Positions 35,321 through 39,673 of a stretch of 39,673 bases of DNA are shown one piece after another. Origin of the DNA: Candidatus Rokuibacteriota bacterium (lineage in GTDB: Bacteria; Methylomirabilota; Methylomirabilia; Rokubacteriales; CSP1-6); assembly GCA_023249095.1 (NCBI GenBank), contig JAHFDK010000020.1:1-39673 (forward strand), read 5' to 3'. The notes under the pieces were generated by a model. It searched no databases, was not told the DNA's origin, and worked only from the letters and a program-made list of their open reading frames with translations. The translations under genes and the position numbers were made by a program. Position 1 is the first letter of the stretch, and every line of letters starts with the position of its first letter.

Positions 35321-36559
35321 TTACATCGGCGATGGCTTCGCGCGCAGGGCCCTGACACGGTCCGGGGCGAGCCCCCAGGCGCAGTAGGCGGCCGCCAGGC
35401 CGCCGGCCCCGAGCGTGACGAACGCCCACCCCCAGATCGTCGGCGTCGGGCCGGGCACGTTGGTCAGGTCCAGGACCCGGCCGAACACGATCGGCGCGAC
35501 GGCGCCGGCGCCGAAGCCGAGAAACGATCGAAGCGCGAGCGCGGCGCCGAGGTAGGGGGCGCTCACGGCCTCGGTGAGCGCCGTGGAGAGTACGGGTGAA
35601 TCGCCGAGGGCGGTGAAGCCGTAGAGTGCCCCGACGATGACGACGAGGGCGAGCGGCCCGCCGATCAGCCAGCCGAACGCGAGCGAGCACGCGGCGCTCG
35701 CGGCCGCGAGGCTGAACAGGACGAGGCGCCGTCCGAGGTTGTCGGAGAGCCGGCCCATCGAGGAAGACGCGATGAGCCCCATAACGTGGAAGGAGGCCGA
35801 GACGTAGGAGGCCAGCTCCACGGCGCGGATCGATCCGGCGCCCGAAACGGCGAAGGCGGCCGCGACGAACGCGGGCGTCCAGGCCCACATTCCGAGCAGC
35901 TCCCAGGAATGGAACGTGTAGCCGAGAATCAGCCGCATCGCCGGACGGTTCTTCACGACGGCCGTGCCGAACCGGACGCCGGCGCGGGGCGGGTGAACGA
36001 CGTTCGAGGTTCTGCGCAGCGCGAACCAGAGGACGACGACGCCGACGACCGGACCGCACGCGCTCGCGAAAAACGAGGTCGCGTATCCGCCCCACGCGAG
36101 CGCCCAGCCCGAGAGCAGCAGCGACAGCGCGTAGCCTGCCGACGAGCTGGCGATCAGCCAGCCGACCGCGGCCCCGCGGCGCTCCGGCGGGTAGCGGTCG
36201 GCGATGAGCATGATCGCCGTCGTGTAGGTGCCTCCCTGGGTGAGCGCCATGAGCGTGTAGAGCAGGAGCCCCGTCGTATACGAGCGCGCCCAGAAGGCGA
36301 ACGCGAGCGCCGAGACCGCGCTGAGCCACGCCGACCCGAGAAACACCCGGCGCGCGCCGACGCGATCGGCCAGCGACGAGAACGCGACCAGCGAGACGGC
36401 GTAGCCGGCTTGAAAGCCCGTCGAGATCGACCCGGCAGCGGTCGCCGACATTCCCCACTCGGTCCGGAGCACCGGCAGCGCCGCTGCGTAGGTCATGAAC
36501 ACGGAGGTCATGCAGGTCCGCGCGGCGCAGACGGCGAAGAGCCAGCTGTCGCCTTTCAC
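35321..36559 (-). CDS. MFS transporter
   Basis: 412 residues with about twelve membrane helices. MFS landmarks: helix 1 region LFAVCAARTCMTSVFMTYAAALPVL, the loop 2-3 motif LADRVGARRVFLG (D-R-x-G-R/A-R-x type), GWLIASSSAGYALSLLL, and loop 8-9 MGRLSDNLGRRLVLF. Inner membrane, substrate unknown; the sequence looks like the nitrate/oxalate or sugar-phosphate-antiporter type rather than drug efflux, but this is weak. GTG 36559 overlaps the stop of the preceding gene (GTGA), so the two are coupled. The 134-nt gap after it, before the selenoprotein start, contains TTGACAC followed by TTGTGAC near 35225-35240, a possible direct repeat for an OmpR-type regulator, but no convincing -10. Confidence 0.92.
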   Translation of the reverse strand: MKGDSWLFAVCAARTCMTSVFMTYAAALPVLRTEWGMSATAAGSISTGFQAGYAVSLVAFSSLADRVGARRVFLGSAWLSAVSALAFAFWARSYTTGLLLYTLMALTQGGTYTTAIMLIADRYPPERRGAAVGWLIASSSAGYALSLLLSGWALAWGGYATSFFASACGPVVGVVVLWFALRRTSNVVHPPRAGVRFGTAVVKNRPAMRLILGYTFHSWELLGMWAWTPAFVAAAFAVSGAGSIRAVELASYVSASFHVMGLIASSSMGRLSDNLGRRLVLFSLAAASAACSLAFGWLIGGPLALVVIVGALYGFTALGDSPVLSTALTEAVSAPYLGAALALRSFLGFGAGAVAPIVFGRVLDLTNVPGPTPTIWGWAFVTLGAGGLAAAYCAWGLAPDRVRALRAKPSPM

Positions 36560-36840
36560 GGACGCCGGAATGCGTGGGAGATGAACTCCGGGAATCGCGC
36601 CTCGAGCTCCGCCACGATTGCGTCGGCAACCTCGGCCGCGCGTCCGGGCCGCTCCTGCGCGGCGCCGCGGGCCCACAGGCCGAGATACGCGTCCGGATCT
36701 TGAAGGCCGAGCTGCATCGCAACGGAGTCGATGAGCTGCTGGAACCGGTCACTCAGCGGGCGGGTGACAGTCTCCGTCTCGTCACACGCCTCGACCATCG
36801 CCGGAACGTCCTTCCAGGCGATGATCTGGTAGGTGGCCAT
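36556..36840 (-). CDS. Small 'virulence factor'-family protein (PF13769-like)
   Basis: 94 residues, soluble. MATYQIIAWKDVPAMVEA at the start, then LSDRFQQLIDSVAMQLGLQDPDAYLGLWARG, matches the short family often labelled 'virulence factor' (MYQIxYWRDIPAQV..., RFxxAIDxAAMxxGL), a name without a proven function. The C-terminal AEVADAIVAELEARFPE is helical. The start is not preceded by a clear Shine-Dalgarno. Its stop overlaps the MFS start (GTGA). The phased 18-bp repeat array lies just upstream. Confidence 0.75.
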   Translation of the reverse strand: MATYQIIAWKDVPAMVEACDETETVTRPLSDRFQQLIDSVAMQLGLQDPDAYLGLWARGAAQERPGRAAEVADAIVAELEARFPEFISHAFRRP

Positions 36841-36887
36841 TTATAGGAGCTCGAGAACGGCTTCAGCCGAGGGTGGCCTGAGATAGA

Positions 36888-37026
36888 TGCATGTGGCTCC
36901 GACACGCCCGTTCTATCCGAGAGGCCTGTTTCATCGGACGCATCCGGTTCGCACGTGGCTTCGACACGCCCGGTTCATCCGACAGGCCCGTGTCATCCGA
37001 CGCGCCCGTTTCCGACGCGGCCGTTC
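36888..37026. repeat. Phased 18-bp tandem repeats with 8-bp separators
   Basis: Plus strand: TGCATGTG (36888-36895), three 18-mers (36896-36949), CGCACGTG (36950-36957), three 18-mers (36958-37011) and a partial unit to 37026. The consensus unit is CATCCGACRSGCCCGTTT. Units differ by several bases, but lengths are exact, giving a 62-bp higher-order period. It lies in the spacer between the small protein gene and the MoaD-like gene; no frame across it is a convincing protein. Confidence 0.8.
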
Positions 37027-37039
37027 GGGGCGCGGCAGG

Positions 37040-37360
37040 TCATTCCCCGCCCATGAACTGGGCGAGGAGCGTGATCTGGTCTCCTGGCCGGAGGGGGGAG
37101 TCGAGGGTGTGCTCGACGCCGAGCACCGCATCGTTGACGAGCACCTCGATGTGCTCGCCCAGCTCCTTGCCGTGCCAGAGGGCCCGCTGGAGCTCCGGGA
37201 ACCTCGCCGAGAGGCTCTCGAGCACACTCCTGACCGTCGCGCCAGGGGTCAGAGGCTCGTCCATGACGCGCCGGCCCGAGCCGTCGCCGCCGACGAACTT
37301 CGTGACCCAGGAGGCGACCTCCACCGGGATCGTCGCGGCCGTGGTCCCCGCGCGGTGCAT
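37040..37360 (-). CDS. MoaD/ThiS-like small sulfur-carrier protein with C-terminal Gly-Gly-Glu
   Basis: 106 residues with the beta-grasp order: TIPVEVASWVTKFVGGDG (strand 1), TPGATVRSVLESLSARFPELQRALW, EHIEVLVNDA, LRPGDQITLLAQFMGGE. Carriers of this family are adenylated and thiocarboxylated on a terminal Gly-Gly. Here one Glu follows the diglycine (G104-G105-E106), so it would need trimming or does not act as a carrier. The ATG shares a base with the ArsR stop (TGATG), so the pair forms an operon. It has no MoaE, ThiG or cysteine-synthase neighbour. The molybdopterin enzyme MsrP is in the window but not adjacent. Confidence 0.85.
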   Translation of the reverse strand: MHRAGTTAATIPVEVASWVTKFVGGDGSGRRVMDEPLTPGATVRSVLESLSARFPELQRALWHGKELGEHIEVLVNDAVLGVEHTLDSPLRPGDQITLLAQFMGGE

Positions 37361-37659
37361 CAGCAGCAGGCGGTCAGCAGGCGGACCAGCTCCGAGGCCG
37401 TGTCGGGGCGGGCCGAGTAGTAGACGAAGCGTTCCTCCTTGCGGCTCTGGACCAGCCCGGCCCGGCGGAGAAGGTCGAGATGGTGCGAGAGCGTCGGCCC
37501 CGGGATCTCCAGCTCGGCCTGGATCTCGCCGGCGGGTACGTCGCGGCCCTGCCGGACCAGGAAGAAGAAGATCTGCAACCGCGTCAGGTGGGCGAGCGCC
37601 TTGAACGCCTCGACGTGCTCCTCGCGAGCCTGCAGCCGAGCGAGCGGTAGCGTCTTCAC
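37360..37659 (-). CDS. ArsR-family transcriptional regulator
   Basis: 99 residues with a winged helix: AFKALAHLTRLQIFFFLVRQG, VPAGEIQAELEIPGPTLSHHLDLLRRAGLVQSRKEERFVYYSA. A C-terminal Cys pair (LLTACC) could bind metal or metalloid, or sense thiol oxidation; there is no ELCVCDL-type motif in the recognition helix region. It probably represses its own operon. The 56 nt upstream are AT-rich near the ATG (GATAGATTTGG), with a plausible -10 so close that the transcript would be short-leadered. Confidence 0.9.
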   Translation of the reverse strand: MKTLPLARLQAREEHVEAFKALAHLTRLQIFFFLVRQGRDVPAGEIQAELEIPGPTLSHHLDLLRRAGLVQSRKEERFVYYSARPDTASELVRLLTACC

Positions 37660-37715
37660 ATTTCCAAATCTATCAAACTACGATGCCCGTTGCTACCGGG
37701 GGCAGGTGATCGCGG

Positions 37716-38330
37716 CTATCCCGAGGAACGCGGGGCGCGCGGCGTCGACTCGTTGAGGAACTCGTCCCGCTTGTGCTTGAGCCGCCGAATCAGCTCTTCG
37801 TACGAGTTCGCTCGGACGATTCGGTCGAACTGCGAGCGGTAGTTGGCGATGAGGCTCACGTTCTCGATGAGGACGTCGTAGATCAGCCATCGCTCGCCCC
37901 GCCGGACCATCCGCGACTCGACCGGCACCTCGGTGCCCGCCCGCGTCATGATGCGGGCCCGGACCGTGGCCAGCTCGCCGTCCAGCGACTCGCCGACGTA
38001 CCGGATCCGCTCCCCGCCGTACTCGTCCATCCGCGCGATGTAGGTCCGCTCGAGGAGATCGGCGAAGAGCTGCGTGAACTCCTCGCGCTCCGCGGGCGTG
38101 CGGGCCTGCCAGTGGCGGGCGAGCACGCGCTTGGCCGTCTCCGTGACGTCGAACGCCTCGTGCGCGAGCTTCCGAACCGCGGCGCGGCGATCCTGCCGCG
38201 CGAGGGCCGGATCGTCGAGGACCTTGATCACCTGGTCGGTGTACTCGCGAAGCTGGTCCGTGGGGCCGGCCCACGCCGGCGAGCTGGCGAGCAGCAGCAT
38301 CACGGCGGCGGTCATCAGCGTCCCCTTCAT
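37716..38330 (-). CDS. mlaC: MlaC/Ttg2D-family periplasmic phospholipid-binding protein
   Basis: 204 residues, signal peptide MKGTLMTAAVMLLLASSPAWA (about 21). The mature MlaC fold shows DQVIKVLDDPALARQDRRAAVRKLAHEAFDVTETAKRVLARHW, EREEFTQLFADLLERTYIARMDEY and GERWLIYDVLIENVSLIANYRSQFDRIV. It ferries phospholipid between the outer-membrane complex (MlaA) and the inner-membrane ABC transporter, which is not in the window. The end is Arg-rich. There is no Shine-Dalgarno but TATACT is 7 nt before the ATG. Confidence 0.94.
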   Translation of the reverse strand: MKGTLMTAAVMLLLASSPAWAGPTDQLREYTDQVIKVLDDPALARQDRRAAVRKLAHEAFDVTETAKRVLARHWQARTPAEREEFTQLFADLLERTYIARMDEYGGERIRYVGESLDGELATVRARIMTRAGTEVPVESRMVRRGERWLIYDVLIENVSLIANYRSQFDRIVRANSYEELIRRLKHKRDEFLNESTPRAPRSSG

Positions 38331-38337
38331 GGGTGGA

Positions 38338-38343
38338 AGTATA
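38338..38343 (-). promoter_or_regulatory. mlaC: -10-like TATACT before mlaC
   Basis: TATACT ends 7 nt before the mlaC ATG, which would put the start of transcription at the start codon. The 72-nt gap to the upstream MFS gene is otherwise GC-rich, and a -35 is not evident. Confidence 0.4.
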
Positions 38344-38401
38344 CGCCGCCCCTCGAGCCGCGCCGAAATCTGCCGAGCGCTGGCTCCCGGCGTCGTCCGG
38401 C

Positions 38402-39604
38402 TCATCGCGTGAGGGCGGGTGCGGGGATGGGAATGCGCAGCTCCCGACCGACGAGCCACGCCCCCGAGAGCGTCAGGATCGCCGCGACGAGATACACGGC
38501 GTGGACGCCGAAGGCGTGGATCAGCAGCCCTCCGACGAGCGGGCCCGCGACGCCGCGGACGCCGGCCAGGGTTGCGCCGATCGCGACGTACTGGGCCGTC
38601 CGCTGAGGCCCCGCGACGTCGATGACCGCCATCATCCACACGAGCTCGAGCCCGACCGCCAGGAGCGAGTCGGTGACCGAGCTCGCCACCAGTACCCACG
38701 GGCTCCAGGCGATGTAGTAAATCAGGGGCGTGGCGGCGCCGACGAGGTACATCACGCGCAGGGCCTCGAGACTCGAGCGCCGGTCGACGAGCCACCCCCA
38801 GTAAGCGCTGCCGGCGAGCGTCCCCATCGCGGCGACCGCCGCGAACACGCCCACCTGCGACGCGCTCACGTGCAGCACGTCGACGAGCAAGAGGGGATGC
38901 GCCGGCGTCTGAATCCAGCAGCCGGAGCCGAAGAGGAACGACGACACCAGGAGGCGCCGGAAGGCGTGATCGTCACGCACCGCCAACCACGCACCGCGGA
39001 GCCCGGTCGGCGGGTCCCCGCCGAAGGGCACGGGCTCCGGGACAGCGAGCCGTCGCTGACGCAGGCTCGCGGCCATTCCCAACAGCGCAGCGGCGACGAA
39101 GATCCAGCGGTAGCCCACGCGCTCGAAAAGCTGGCCGGCGGCGAGGGCCAGCCCGATGCCCAGGACCGCGCCGGCCATCCGGACCAGGCCCAGGGCGCGA
39201 CCGCGTTGGGCTCGCGGATAGACGCGCTCGACGACGGCCGCCTGCGCCGGCGCGGCGGCGGCGCCGAAGAAGTCCCGGGCGATCACGAGGCCGACGAACG
39301 ACCACGCCGAGCTGACGAACGGGACCAGCAGGAACACGCCCCGGGCGACGAAGCCGGGCCACACGAGGTACGGGAGCGGAGGGCGTCCGTGGAACGCCCG
39401 CGCCCACAGGAGCGAGAGCAGCAAGCACGCGCCGCCTGCCGAGGACATCACGGCGAGCTGCAGCGGCGTGGCGCCGAGCTCGGCTCGTAAGATAAGGCCG
39501 ATGAAGGGGCTGGTCAGACCCGCGAAGACGGTGAACAGGAGCGTTGCCGAGATGTCGATCCTGAGCGCGCGCCGGATCTCTGGGCTGAATCGCGACCCGA
39601 TCAT
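38402..39604 (-). CDS. MFS transporter
   Basis: 400 residues, about twelve membrane helices (for example TLLFTVFAGLTSPFIGLIL, LAVMSSAGGACLLLSLLW and WIFVAAALLGMAASL). It resembles MFS_1-type proteins with ARDFFGAAAAPAQAAVVERVYPRAQRGRALGLVRMAGAVLGIGLALAAGQ in the middle, i.e. the conserved R-x-x-A-x-G signature before helix 5. Substrate unknown. ATG 39604 is preferred over ATG 39610 because AAGGA lies 5 nt before it. Structured repeat copy 2 lies about 16 nt upstream. Confidence 0.9.
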   Translation of the reverse strand: MIGSRFSPEIRRALRIDISATLLFTVFAGLTSPFIGLILRAELGATPLQLAVMSSAGGACLLLSLLWARAFHGRPPLPYLVWPGFVARGVFLLVPFVSSAWSFVGLVIARDFFGAAAAPAQAAVVERVYPRAQRGRALGLVRMAGAVLGIGLALAAGQLFERVGYRWIFVAAALLGMAASLRQRRLAVPEPVPFGGDPPTGLRGAWLAVRDDHAFRRLLVSSFLFGSGCWIQTPAHPLLLVDVLHVSASQVGVFAAVAAMGTLAGSAYWGWLVDRRSSLEALRVMYLVGAATPLIYYIAWSPWVLVASSVTDSLLAVGLELVWMMAVIDVAGPQRTAQYVAIGATLAGVRGVAGPLVGGLLIHAFGVHAVYLVAAILTLSGAWLVGRELRIPIPAPALTR

Positions 39605-39619
39605 AGTCATCCTTTTTAT

Positions 39620-39670
39620 GCTCGCCTCGCACGGCGGGGCCCCAGCCCCGCGACGTTCTGCGGCTCGCCC
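39620..39670 (-). repeat. Structured intergenic repeat, copy 2 (upstream of MFS gene)
   Basis: Inner stem GCGGGGC (39634-39640)/GCCCCGC (39645-39651) with loop CCCA, then CGCA/TGCG and CG/CG pairs across a small bulge, as in copy 1. The outermost arms pair less well than in copy 1. It lies about 20 nt before the start of a minus-strand gene, as copy 1 does for msrP, and near the window edge. Confidence 0.7.
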
Positions 39671-39673
39671 TAC

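Noticed and set aside
36888..37026. CRISPR array
   Set aside because: Units are 18 bp with no unique spacers of typical size, units are degenerate, and there are no cas genes.

Overview
The window is GC-rich DNA from a Gram-negative (outer-membrane-bearing) bacterium. Evidence for this is MlaA and MlaC lipid-transport proteins, lipoprotein signals, a Tat-exported MsrP, a secreted multihaem cytochrome and many two-component genes. The mixture of EttA, B12-dependent MetH, CaiB-type CoA-transferase, an ActA-like cytochrome, NtrC-type regulation and a likely selenoprotein would suit an uncultivated soil or subsurface lineage such as Rokubacteria/Methylomirabilota or a deltaproteobacterial group. 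That placement is inference. No rRNA, tRNA, CRISPR array, transposase or phage gene was seen. Almost all genes lie on the minus strand; the exceptions are a RidA-like/dehydrogenase pair, metH and one small Cys-rich protein.

Layout. 1-3654 (minus): the 5' part of ettA, a CoA-binding protein, RNase D and a degenerate receiver protein. 3728-5064 (plus): RidA-like protein and a beta-hydroxyacid dehydrogenase. 5117-6930 (minus): a retropepsin-like protease and a CoA-transferase. 6949-10347 (plus): metH. 10428-24299 (minus) is a large signalling block: a secreted protein of unknown family, a hybrid histidine kinase, a 7TM-type kinase, a GNAT acetyltransferase, a frameshifted paralogue of the secreted protein, two tandem methyltransferases, a CheY-like receiver, an HD-GYP response regulator, a protein with a nuclease-like N-terminus and a long Ala/Pro/Val tail, and an NtrC-type sigma-54 activator. 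Two closely similar sigma-54 promoters lie inside this block, one before the intact secreted protein and one before the nuclease-like gene. I read it as one undescribed sigma-54-controlled signalling/secretion system.

24515-26354 (minus) holds a hexahaem cytochrome and MlaA. 26617-26847 (plus) is a small Cys-rich protein. 26851-35186 (minus) is a run of eight colinear genes. In transcription order these are a thioredoxin-like protein whose CxxC motif is interrupted by an in-frame TGA (probable selenocysteine, followed by a SECIS-like hairpin), a histidine kinase, an OmpR-type regulator, msrP, msrQ, phosphonoacetate hydrolase and two M16 peptidase-family proteins. The first five look like an envelope redox sensing and repair operon. 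35321-39604 (minus) carries two MFS transporters, a small PF13769-like protein, a MoaD/ThiS-like sulfur carrier, an ArsR regulator and MlaC.

Two repeat structures are not explained by genes. One is a hairpin element present twice (32386-32434 and about 39620-39670), with a base-pair swap that preserves the stem. The other is an array of phased 18-bp units with 8-bp separators at 36888-37026. No gene-free stretch exceeds 300 bases; the larger spacers are listed as features.
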